A stretch of 64,000 bases of DNA from Platanthera guangdongensis (lineage: Eukaryota > Streptophyta > Magnoliopsida > Asparagales > Orchidaceae). The notes below the pieces were generated by a model that saw only the letters and a list, made by a program, of their open reading frames with translations, ran no database searches and was not told the DNA's origin. The DNA lies in assembly GCA_039583875.1 (NCBI GenBank), contig CM077166.1, forward strand, positions 77,044,564 to 77,108,563, given 5' to 3'. Of the stretch, positions 1 through 9,900 are shown in pieces (within the stretch, counting starts at the first letter, position 1; every line of letters starts with the position of its first letter). Both the position numbers and the translations under genes were made by a program.

Positions 1-1295
1 TTCTGAAGACTAATCTCCAGATTTCTGATTTGATCATTTTTAAATGTTATAGTCCCCATCTGAATAACAGTAATGTGCTTCAGTCTGGCTATTTAATTTA
101 ATTTCTGATCAATCAACTTGTCAAAATCTGTTGCAGCAACTTTAAGATTAGCAATCTCCTTAGCCTGACTCTTGGCCAAGGATTTGCTTTTCTTCAAAGC
201 TTGCAACACTACTCTATATTCATCAATTAATTGATGAATGTCTCCTTCAGATTCAGATCCACTCTCATCACTTGATGATGATGTATCTGAATCTGACTCA
301 GTACTAGAAATTGAACTAACAGAACAATTTTGTACCTGACTTGGTCCAGGCTGATCCTGGATTTTGTCTCCTTCTGATAAGGCCATCAGTCCCTAGCACT
401 GATTGTCCTCATACTCATATATAGAGTTCATTAACTGGATGAACTCCTCTTCCTCTTCTTCAGCAAACAGTCCAATATAAGCTTCAGCTTCTGAATCAGT
501 TTTCTGAAGAAGACATGTCAGACAGACTTTTGTCCTTCTTAGCAATAAAGAACCTTTCCTTTTTGCCCTTGATCTGAGTCTTCTTCTTATCAGTTGACTC
601 TTTCCTCTTCTCTGGACAGTCAGCAACAACATGTCCCTGTCTGTTACAACAATAACAAACTATCTTTGAAGATGTAGTTCTACTTGACTTGGGCTTTCTC
701 TTGTCATTCTTTGATGACTTCTGTGAAGTGGATGGCTTAGACCTCCACTATTTCTTCTTTAGGAACTTCTGAAAATGTCTTGTGAAAGCTGCAAAGTCCT
801 CATCACTCTCACTGCTTTCAGAATTCTTGTTTTCTGACTCATCTGTCTCAGTCTCAGCAACTTTTGGAGGTGGAGATGGAGACTTACTTTTATATTTCCT
901 AGTGGCTTCTGTCTTGAAAGCCACATCTCTTTCTTTGTGCTCAACTCTGGTAGTCTTTTCTTCCTCCTTCCTAACCATTAGCTGCATTTCATAGGATAAC
1001 AGCTTTCCAAACAATGTTGGAGGAGGAATGTCTGCTAATTTGGCCATTTCCCTTATGACACAAATCTTATTATCCCAGTCTTTAGTTAGGATCTCAGGAA
1101 CTTATCATTCAGCTCATAATTGCTGAATTCTCTTCCATAGGACATTAACTCATTAACTATCCTATAGAATTTCTTGTAGCACTCAGTTATGCTATCAGAC
1201 CTTCCTTGTCTGAAGCTTTCATACTCTTGATTCAATAAAGACTTCCTGTCTTGTCTAACTTCTTCAGAGCCCTCCATGTACACTATCAGTGTGTC
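1..1295 (-). pseudogene. copia-A gag, 3' part (Sirevirus-like), broken
   Basis: This is the C-terminal two thirds of a Ty1/copia gag read on the minus strand, continuing from 14429-14097 on the far side of the Athila insertion. Pieces 1331-1086, 1047-748, 632-393 and 386-93 match, in order, the gag of copia-B (39455-41494): a gag-polypeptide segment, a Ser/Glu/Asp-rich segment ending in a Lys run, a zinc-knuckle region near 650, an acidic segment (FAEEEEEEF) and a Ser/Asp-rich tail. The 1047-748 piece is in a different frame from the others and stops separate the pieces, so no full protein is possible. Positions 1291-1295 (gtgtc) are one copy of the Athila target duplication. Pol lies left of the window. 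Confidence 0.85.
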
Positions 1296-2957
1296 TGATG
1301 GTGTTTTTATAAGTTTTGAAAAATGATCCAAACTAAACTCTCAACTAGGCAAGTGCACCTATCGAAATTTAGTATATGGAATATCGTATTTAAACTCGGG
1401 GACCGTTGAGTATTTGTACTCACAAGGACGAACTATTATTTTATCGATCGAAAAATTGGTTTTGCGAAAAATGAAAACGAACGTTAAATGAAGAGGAGAA
1501 ATTCGATGATTAAAAGGCTAGCACTTGATCTAGAATCCCTTTGGGCTAGAATAAAATCCACGAAATTAAAGAGCACAAGCATCTAAATTATTAACTTTGA
1601 CCGCGGAGGTTCCAAAGCTACGAAGCGCCTCTCTCGAGAATACGCACTCGACTAACCTTAGGTAGATCGATTAAGACCTCTCGGCCAGTCGAAAGACCTA
1701 AGCTTGCTTTAGGCGGTGAACCTCACTAATGGAGTTGACTCCAAGGCGGAAGAATTTTGCGTTCCTCTCTCGAGGGGTGCAAGAAATTCTCTTTATCCTT
1801 GAGTGATCTACTCGTATCCACAACCTCTCGGTAAATCTAGGATACGAATCTAAGCTCGAATAAACATAATTTGCAACTTATGAATTCGAAGAAAAATTAA
1901 ATCAAAGATAAATCAAAGTTTAGAAAATAGAATGCTTGCTAATTTGAGACAAAAATAAGAATTTTATTCCATTCCAAAGTTCATCATGATCAAGTGCTAA
2001 TTGGGAAATTAGCTACTCATCATGATGAGAGAATTACATGAAAACATGAAGAAAGACATGATTAAAAAGAAGACTTGAAAGTAAAGGTACAAAATGAAAT
2101 TAGAATGCAGGAAAAACAGTAAATAAAATAGAACTAAGCTCCCAAAAATCCCCTCTTGGCCATCTGAAGCTGTCTGGAATTTATAGAAAAAGTTGCTGGG
2201 TGGTCACGCCCCTAGGTCACGCCCGTGACCTAGGGCGTGTCGGTCTCGGAACCGTCGTCTTCAAGTCTTCTGAACGTTGGCGCGAAACCGCCAAAAGTTG
2301 TTAATTTGCGGGTCACGCCCCTAGGTCACGCCCGTGACCTAGGGCGTGTCTTGACGGTTGTTGAAGAACGGCGGGAAGCAGAAACGGCGGGAATAACTCC
2401 GGCCGTTGTTGGAGGGGTCACGCCCTTGGTCACGCCCGTGACCGTGGGCGTGTCTTGAGAAAACTCCCAGCGCCTGAAACTGCAGCATTAAGTCGGCACG
2501 CCGGGCTGTCACGGGGTCTGTCACGCCCGTGCCAAATATGTCACGCCCGTGACTTGTTGCAAATTGAAACTGCCGTTGACTGGAAGTCAGGGCAAAGCAC
2601 TGGATGTCACGCCTGGAGTACACGCCCGTGTGATGCTGGTCACGCCCGTGACTTTAGGGCGTGTACTTTTAATTGACGCGGCAGAGGTATTTCCACGCGC
2701 CGGGTTCTCGCCAGTATGTCACGCCCGTGACCATGTCGGTCACGCCCGTGACTATGGCGTGTCTTTTGAAAAATTATTGCTTTTGCCCAGTTTTGTCTCC
2801 TGGTCAACCCTATAGACTCCAAATTGAAGTTTGCAGCCCAGATTGCCCTGAAATAAAAATTAGAAAACTTCAATAATAAAATTACAAAATATAATTAAAA
2901 ACTAATTAATTATTAAATAAAAATAACATAAAAACATGGACAAAATTAGAGTTATCA
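1296..2957 (-). repeat. Athila 3' LTR
   Basis: Copy of 12430-14091. It starts tgatggtg and ends gttatca on the plus strand. The visible differences from its partner are one substitution in a run near 1470, one extra A near 2068 and one missing G near 2857. It contains the GTCACGCCCGTGAC palindrome array at 2203-2755. A minus-strand TATAAATT lies immediately after the array in transcription order (plus-strand aatttata at about 2178-2185), which is the expected order of U3 enhancer then TATA. Confidence 0.95.
2203..2755. repeat. GTCACGCCCGTGAC palindrome array in Athila 3' LTR
   Basis: About seven copies of CACGCCCGTG flanked by GT/AC. Three sit inside long imperfect palindromes at 2203-2241, 2312-2350 and 2417-2454, whose outer arms (cctagg in the first two, a diverged ttgg/ccgtgg in the third) pair across the core. 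The array ends about 18 bp from the LTR TATA box. The same array is at 13336-13890 in the 5' LTR. Confidence 0.9.
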
Positions 2958-2975
2958 AATACCCCCATACTTACT
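2958..2975 (-). other. Athila 3' polypurine tract
   Basis: Directly inside the 3' LTR. The minus strand reads GTAAGTATGGGGGTATT and then the LTR. This is the expected position for plus-strand DNA priming. A second similar tract lies at 4418-4433. Confidence 0.75.
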
Positions 2976-3525
2976 CGTTTGCTCGTCCCGAGCAAACAAC
3001 TTCACATGTAGAGTAGAAAAATTTTAACGCTAAAAACGAAAATTGAATATAAGGAGTAGAATGCGAAGTCTTATGCCTATGCTTGTAGTAATGATTGTAG
3101 AAGAACCTACTCAGCATACAAATTAGTTTTTTAATTTTCTAAAATGTGTTTCCACTTATTATTTTTACTTTAAAGATGGAAACACGATAAATCTTCGAAT
3201 CATGTTTAGGGAGAAAGTAGCGTGTTTGCTAAGATAACATTGCACAAATCGAAGATCGGGATACCCTCCAAAGAAATCCATCAATGTCGATGGCCATAGG
3301 CTTGCCCTTTCACACTCTCGCCACGGCACTAGGTTAACTTATAAGCACAAATCAGTAGGACTTAAGTAGGTTGGAATGTAGGCTTAGGTTTTTGGTTTGG
3401 AAAAACAAAGATAAATGCGATGGGTAGACACACCAAAACCTAAAGAGAGCTTGCACAAAATAAATTGAAAAACTTCGTCAATTCCTTTTGTTTTTTTTTT
3501 CAATATGTTGAATATTTTTTCAACT

Positions 3526-3583
<58 letters not shown>

Positions 3584-4659
3584 GGAGAAGTGAAAAATAG
3601 AACAACTCTTGTATATTTTTTTTTCAAAAGCCACCAAAATAAAATGACTCCTAATCACACATAAACTGGTTTTATCTATAATTTTAAGCTCGGTTTTAGG
3701 TGTGTAATTAGGATGCTTTTTAGGCTTTGGTAAAGTGTTGGTGGAGGTATAACAAAAGGAAGAGTATAGGCTCAAATTGGCTTAGCAAGGGAGAAATGTT
3801 AGGTACGGGTGCAAAGGCTCAAACTAGCCAAAAGAAATGCCTAAATCATTTTCATACTAATGAGTTTAACCTATGCAAAGTCTTGAGAATAGCTAGAGGG
3901 CAAGTTCTAGACATCGAGAAAGAATACCTCTTTCTTGATCCGCGAAATATCTCTCTAGTAAACTTCTACACACTCTCCTAAACTATTTTTAGATTTTGTC
4001 GGTTTCCAAGTAGAAGTAAAATAAACTATTTCTACGCATTCAGAAAAAGAAAAATCTAATTGTATGCTGAATATTTAATTCTACTCAAATTCTACTAACA
4101 TGTGCACTTAACTAGAAACACAGCATGGCCAACAGTTCTACTACAAAATTCAAAATTCAATTTAAAGCATCAAAAATTTTCTAAACTTATGTAAAAGTTG
4201 AATACCTAGAATTACGCATGTGAGTAAATAGAGAAATAAAGATCTCCCTAATTTTGAAAGTAATCCTATATTTTTTTTTTTTTGATTTTTGGATTTTTTT
4301 TTTTTTTTTTTGTTTTTGTATTTTTTTTGTATTTTTGTAAAAAAAAAAAAAAAAAAAAAACAAAATTGCACAAAAGAAATAAAATCTTTTTTTTTGTATA
4401 TTTTGCTTGAGAAATATCCCCCCATACTTAAACAAGACATTGTCCCCAATGAAAAATAGATAAATAAAGAGAAAGGATAGGAGACTTCCCTGAAGCGGGT
4501 CATGCAGCACCAAAAAGTACCTGGAAGAGAAAACTAAAGCAAAACATATTTTTTTATTTATTTTACGAAAAAGAAAAGATACATGATAAAGGACAAGAAA
4601 ATGATAAAAAGAAAAGATACAAGAGGGCGGTCTACAATCCCAAAGAAAAAGAAAGCCGG
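2976..4659. other. Athila 3' non-coding region
   Basis: A 1.7-kb AT-rich stretch between ORF3 and the 3' PPT. It holds a long T run (about 3531-3580), T/A runs at 4270-4360 and a second PPT-like tract at 4418-4433. The short ORFs here translate homopolymers or lack family resemblance, so I call none coding. Confidence 0.7.
4418..4433 (-). other. Second PPT-like tract, just downstream of Athila ORF3
   Basis: The minus strand reads TTTAAGTATGGGGGG, sharing AAGTATGGGGG with the 3' PPT at 2958-2975. The non-autonomous relative has the same pair (23547-23564 and 24997-25010), so the arrangement predates this copy. Confidence 0.5.
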
Positions 4660-5865
4660 CTAATCCTCATCGCTATGCTGCCGCGGCTCCTGATAGTGCG
4701 TCCGGAGGTCTGAAAACTCACGCTCAATACGTGCCATGGAGGAGGCTTGATTTGTTGCTAGCGTGGTAAATCGAGTGTCAAAACTCACAAATCGAGCGTC
4801 AAAATCGGCCTGCATCGTATCTAAGCGTGTGTGAAGAGACGCAAACTGACGATCCCAATAGCTCTGAGGGCCGGGCTCGGAAGAAGGGTCCTGCGGTGGT
4901 GGAGGAATCTGGGGAGAGTGAATAGTGCCGCTGGGACCGGCACCGTAATCAAGGCCAAGATCTCCACCAACGACTGCGGGCGGAATAGCCTCAAACTCTC
5001 CATCACGTCGCCGCGCTAGGCCGAGGGCCTGAAGGGTCTGGAACTGGATAACTTGCGGCGTCTGGACGCAGCTGAGGCGTGGAAGAGCATCCCAAATGCC
5101 GAGTTGCTTTGCGAGGAAAGTGATGAAGTTCCCGCCGTGCACTGCGCCCAACCTCGCATTTTCGGCCTGGTGCCGAAAGAAAATGGCGAGCAGATAACCA
5201 AGGTTGAGGGGGACCCGGTAAAACATACTATATAAATATAATAAGTCTGCCCGAGTCACCACCCCGTGGCTATCGCCGCGACCAGAAATAGTGAAGGTAA
5301 GGAGGTTGTGGAGAATACGTAAGGCGGGAGAAATGAGTTGGCTGCCTTTGGATTTCTTTGGGGTGTAGGGGGCGGTGTCACTACTGATTTCCGCCCAAAA
5401 GGCGAGAAGGTTGAAATCGGTCGGGAAATCAGTAAGTAAATCGAGATAGGCGGGAGATTGGGAAAAAGCCTCCGAGCAGAAGCCCATGACGACATTGAGC
5501 TGGCGGATGGTGAGCTGATGCACCATCCCACCTATGCGAAAGATGATGAAGTCGTCATCGGCCGCCCAGCGGAACTCGAAGGAAGCCAAGAACTCAACGG
5601 TGAGTTCAAGAAAGGCATGCTCGGAAATAGAGAAGAGAGAACTCCATCCAGCGGTGGACAGAAATCCCCGTACCAAATCCGCAGCTCCAAATGTGGCGAG
5701 GATCGCCCAATCTAAAATGCGGAACACGCCAAGGGGTTTGGCGCGTAGGCGCTCGCTGCGCTCCTGCTGGGTTTGGTTTTGGAAAAGAAGCATGGCTTCC
5801 GCTGCTGCGGGATCCGCGGGGTGCTCGGAGGAGGAAGCGGTGGAGCGAGGGTGGTGGCGAGGCAT
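4660..5865 (-). CDS. Athila third ORF (env-position protein), 401 aa, intact
   Basis: Uninterrupted ORF after pol, from ATG at 5865. The N-terminal region (about 1-30) is low-complexity. Residues about 35-250 form a mixed globular region with FLELTVEFLASFEF, IGGMVHQLTIRQLNVVMGF and YSMFYRVPLNLGYLLAIFF, which I recognise as the plant Athila ORF1/putative plant transposon protein type. Residues about 335-390 look coiled-coil, with regularly spaced Phe/Leu. I see no signal peptide or convincing membrane anchor, so an envelope role is unsupported. The spacing and local pattern around residues 215-265 resemble the post-pol ORFs of the copia elements at 19268 and 45170. Its own TATA box lies about 100 bp upstream (5957-5965). 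Confidence 0.85.
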   Translation of the reverse strand: MPRHHPRSTASSSEHPADPAAAEAMLLFQNQTQQERSERLRAKPLGVFRILDWAILATFGAADLVRGFLSTAGWSSLFSISEHAFLELTVEFLASFEFRWAADDDFIIFRIGGMVHQLTIRQLNVVMGFCSEAFSQSPAYLDLLTDFPTDFNLLAFWAEISSDTAPYTPKKSKGSQLISPALRILHNLLTFTISGRGDSHGVVTRADLLYLYSMFYRVPLNLGYLLAIFFRHQAENARLGAVHGGNFITFLAKQLGIWDALPRLSCVQTPQVIQFQTLQALGLARRRDGEFEAIPPAVVGGDLGLDYGAGPSGTIHSPQIPPPPQDPSSEPGPQSYWDRQFASLHTRLDTMQADFDARFVSFDTRFTTLATNQASSMARIEREFSDLRTHYQEPRQHSDED

Positions 5866-5956
5866 TTTGGTTGAGTGGAGAAGAAGGAAGGAATCGGGTT
5901 AGCAAAGGGAGAAGAGAAGGGTTGGATGGTGTGGAGGAAGAAGAGGGGAAAAAACC

Positions 5957-5965
5957 CTATTTATA
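5957..5965 (-). promoter_or_regulatory. TATA box TATAAATAG upstream of Athila ORF3
   Basis: The minus strand reads CCTATAAATAGGG, starting about 100 bp before the ORF3 ATG at 5865, with the first palindrome of the spacer array 16 bp upstream of it. Position and sequence fit an RNA polymerase II core promoter. Transcription from it is inferred. Confidence 0.6.
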
Positions 5966-5980
5966 GGTTTTTTCGGCTTG

Positions 5981-6630
5981 GTCACGCCCCCCTGTCACGC
6001 CCGTGACAGGGGGCGTGACAAGCACGGGACAAAAAAAGGAGAATCCGAGGCCTCCTGCCTCGGATTCCCTGGTCACGCCCCAGAGTCACGCCCGTGACTC
6101 TGGGCGTGTAAGGCGTGTACGGCGCAGGAATCCAATGCGCTGGCATTGGATTCCAAGGCCACGCCCATGGTCACGCCCGTGACCATGGGCGTGTCTCATA
6201 AAAAAAATAAACTTGAGGGAATCCGAGGCGTTGACCCGGGGTCACGCCTCGGATTCGACGACACGGCCCAGGGTCACGCCCGTGACCCTGGGGCGTGTAG
6301 CTGAAACGAGAATTAAAAAAAATTGGTTTTTTTTTTTTTTTTTTTTTTTTTTCGGGCTAGTCACGACCGTGACTAGTTAGTGTCACGGGCGTGACACTAG
6401 CTGTCACGGCCATGACTGGGCAGGAAGAGAAGGTTTCCAGCTTCTCTTCGTCGAACGAAATTTCGGGCTAGACACGCCCGTGACCAATGATGGTCACGCC
6501 CGTGATAGTACCGAAAGACGATCGGGACGCTGCGCTTGACGAAACCACTCTCGGGTTTCGTTCGACGAACTAAACACGGCTCGGTCACGCCCGTGACCCA
6601 TAGGTCACGCCCGTGACAGAGGCGTGTCGG
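5981..6630. repeat. Spacer array of nested palindromes between Athila pol and ORF3
   Basis: About nine GTCACGCCCGTGAC-type cores. Four are embedded in 36-39-bp palindromes at 5981-6019, 6072-6110, 6159-6194 and 6261-6298. The segments between core and outer arm differ (cccctg, cagag, catgg, cagg) yet pair with the opposite arm in each copy. An additional non-core palindrome tccaatgc/gcattgga sits at 6132-6151. Copies at 6357-6400, 6470-6500 and 6581-6616 are shorter. T/A runs occur at 6330-6350 and 6640-6730. Confidence 0.9.
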
Positions 6631-6946
6631 AGCAGAAAAAAAAAATTTTTTGTCTTTGTTTTTGTTTTTTTTTTGTTTTCTTCTTTTGATTTTTTTTTTG
6701 TGTTTTTGTTTATAAAAAAAAATTTTTTGAAGGTCAACTAAACAATAATAAAACAAAAGTTACCGACTTGAAGAAACGCGTGGACTTGACGCTCAACTCC
6801 TTCGATCGTCATGCCGAAAAAGATGTTCTTCAAACCTGCGAAAATTTAATTTAAAAAAAAAAAATAAGAGGAAAAGATAAGCATGGGGTGCCTCCCACAA
6901 GCGCTTTGTTTATGGTCGTTGAGCTCGACCCAAGCGGGGCACTCGT

Positions 6947-9900
6947 TTATGGGTTCGGGAGGTTAATTTCCTCCCGGTACTCATTAGTAGTATCACCGGC
7001 GAGGAATATCTTCAACCGGTGCCCATTCACTTTAAATTCGCCTTGTTCCGGGTGCGAGATAAGCACTGTCCCATATGGCCATACCTCTTTTACAATAAAA
7101 GGGCCGGACCATCGGGACTTGAGTTTGCCCGGAAAAAGTCGGAGGCGCGAATTGTAAAGAAGGACTTGGTCTCCCGGTTTGAAATCTTTAGGGTGCTTAA
7201 TTTTTTTATCATGATAAAATTTTGTGCGCTCCTTATAAAGTTTATTACTTTCATAGGCTAAGGAGCGCCACTCATCGAGCTCGTTAATTTGGAATTTCCG
7301 AAGCTCGGAGGACAAGTTTTCATCTAGATTTAAAAATTTAAGTGCCCAAAAGGCGCGGTGCTCAAGCTCAACCGGTAAGTGACATGCTTTCCCATAGACC
7401 AATCGGTACGGCGTACAACCGATAGCGGTCTTGTACGCGGTCCGATAAGCCCAAAGAGCATCATCAAGCTTGACCGACCAATCCTTTCTATTAGTAGAAA
7501 CCGTTTTCTCCAAAATTCGTTTGATTTCACGGTTAACTACTTCTACCTGGCCACTTGTTTGAGGGTGATAGGGGGTGGCTAACCTATGTGTAACGCCGTA
7601 TTTAGACAAAACTTTGGCGAATTGTGCGTTACAAAAGTGGGTGCCCCTATCACTAACTATTGCCCGCGGTGCTCCAAATCGTGAAAATAGTTTTTTGAGA
7701 AATTGGGTCACGACTCGGGCGTCATTAGTGGGAAAGGCTTGCGCTTCCGCCCACCGTGACACATAGTCGACCGCTACCAATATATATTTATTTCCATGCG
7801 ATGTTGGTAGCGGTCCAACAAAGTCGATCCCCCATAAATCAAAAACTTCTATTTCTAAAAATGTATTTAACGGCATTTCATCACGGCGGGAAATATTACC
7901 TGAGCGTTGGCATTGTTCACAACGACTTACATGGGCGTGAGCATCCTTGAAGATGCTTGGCCAATAGAAGCCCGCTTCAAGTACCTTCCGAGCCGTCCGA
8001 TTAGCTTTATAGTGCCCACCGGCGGGTCCTTCATGACAATGCTTTAAAATTTGTGCGCCTTCCTCATGAGAAACACACCTCCGCACTACTTGATCCGCGC
8101 AAACACGAAAAAGGAAGGGATCCTCCCAAAAATAATTTTTCAAATCAGAAAAGAATTTCTTCTTTTCTTGATAAGAAAAATCATTCGGGAGGAGTCTCGC
8201 AACAAGATAATTTGCGAAATCGGCGAACCAAGGAGTGGGGAGGGTGATTACCTTATGAATGGCGAGAAGGCGCTCCTCGGGGAAAGTGTCATCAATGTCC
8301 TCCTCCATGAGCTCCCCCGAATTTGGGTTCTCCAACCGCGAAAGATGGTCAGCCGCCAAGTTCTCCGCTCCTCTCTTGTCGCGAATCTCCAAATCAAATT
8401 CTTGGAGTAGTAAGATCCACCTAATCAAGCGCGGCTTTGCATCTGTTTTTGCTAGTAAATATCTCAAAGCCGAATGATCAGTAAAAACAATAATTTTAGA
8501 CAAAGTGAGATAGGAGCGGAATTTATCAAATGCGAAAATTACGGCTAATAATTCTTTTTCGGTGGTCGTGTAATTTTCCTGTGCGGCGGTTAATGTTTTG
8601 CTTGCATAATAGATAGGATGAAAGTTTTTATTTATGCGTTGTCCTAACACCGCGCCAACGGCAAAACTACTAGCGTCGCACATTATCTCAAAGGGAAGCT
8701 CCCAATTGGGAGCGATCATGATAGGAGCGTTAATCAATTTTTCTTTAATAAGAGAAAAAGCACGCAAACAATTTTCGTCAAAAATGAACGGCGCGTCTTT
8801 TTCTAACAAGTGGGTTAGGGGCTTAGTTATTTTAGAAAAATCTTTAATAAACCGGCGATAGAAACCGGCATGCCCCAAAAAACTACGAACGGCCTTAACA
8901 TTTGAAGGGGGAGGTAGCTTTTCTATAGTTTCAATTTTTGCTTTATCTACCTCTATTCCCTTACTAGAAATTTTATGGCCTAAGACCAAACCCTCCCGTA
9001 CCATAAAATGGCACTTCTCCCAGTTTAAAACTAGGTTCGTGTCCTCACATCTTTGGAGTACACGGGAAAGGTTTGCCAAACATAAATCAAACGAATCTCC
9101 GAAAACGGAGAAATCGTCCATGAACACCTCCATGATATCCTCCACTAATTCGTCAAAGATCGCTAGCATACACCTTTGGAAGGTTGCCGGCGCGTTGCAC
9201 AAACCAAAAGGCATCCTTCGATAAGCGAAGGTGCCAAACGGACAAGTGAAGGTTGTTTTCTCTTGGTCCTCGGGTGCGATTGGGATTTGAAAATATCCCG
9301 AGAGACCATCAAGAAAACAATAAAATGAGTGCCCGGATAGCCGTTCAAGTATTTGGTCAATAAACGGCAAAGGAAAATGATCCTTACGGGTTGCATCATT
9401 TAATTTACGGTAATCGATGCACACCCGCCATCCGGTAACGGTTCGAGTGGGAACTAACTCGTTTTTATCATTAGGAACTACCGTTAACCCTCCTTTCTTG
9501 GGCACCACTTGGACCGGGCTCACCCAAGAGCTATCCGAAATTGGATAGATGATACCCGCATCTAATAATTTTATGACCTCGGCCTTGACTACCTCCTTCA
9601 TGTTAGGATTTAGCCGGCGTTGAGGTTGAATAGTTTTGTGAGCGTGTTCTTCTAAAAAAATTTTATGGGTGCAAAAGGAGGGATTAATCCCTCTCAAATC
9701 CGTGATCTTCCACGCAATTGCGCGGCGATGAAGTTTTAAAATATGAGATAATTTAATTTTTTCTTCATTGGTCAAGTAGGCCGACACAATAACCGGAAGT
9801 TTTGAATCCTCCGCTAAGAATAAATACTCTAAATGATCAGGCAATTGTTTTAGTTCTAACGCGGGAGGTTCATCATAAGAAGTTTTCAAACGATCACTAC

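Noticed and set aside
2237..2876. ORFs of 60-94 aa in the Athila LTRs (also 13370-13997)
   Set aside because: They translate the GTCACGCCCGTGAC array (HARD/VTPVT repeats), occur in several frames, and sit in U3 upstream of the TATA box.
3500..4513. Lys- or Phe-rich ORFs
   Set aside because: Products of long T/A runs with no family resemblance.
4660..5865. Calling the third ORF a retroviral envelope gene
   Set aside because: No signal peptide, cleavage site or convincing membrane segment is visible; position alone is not evidence.
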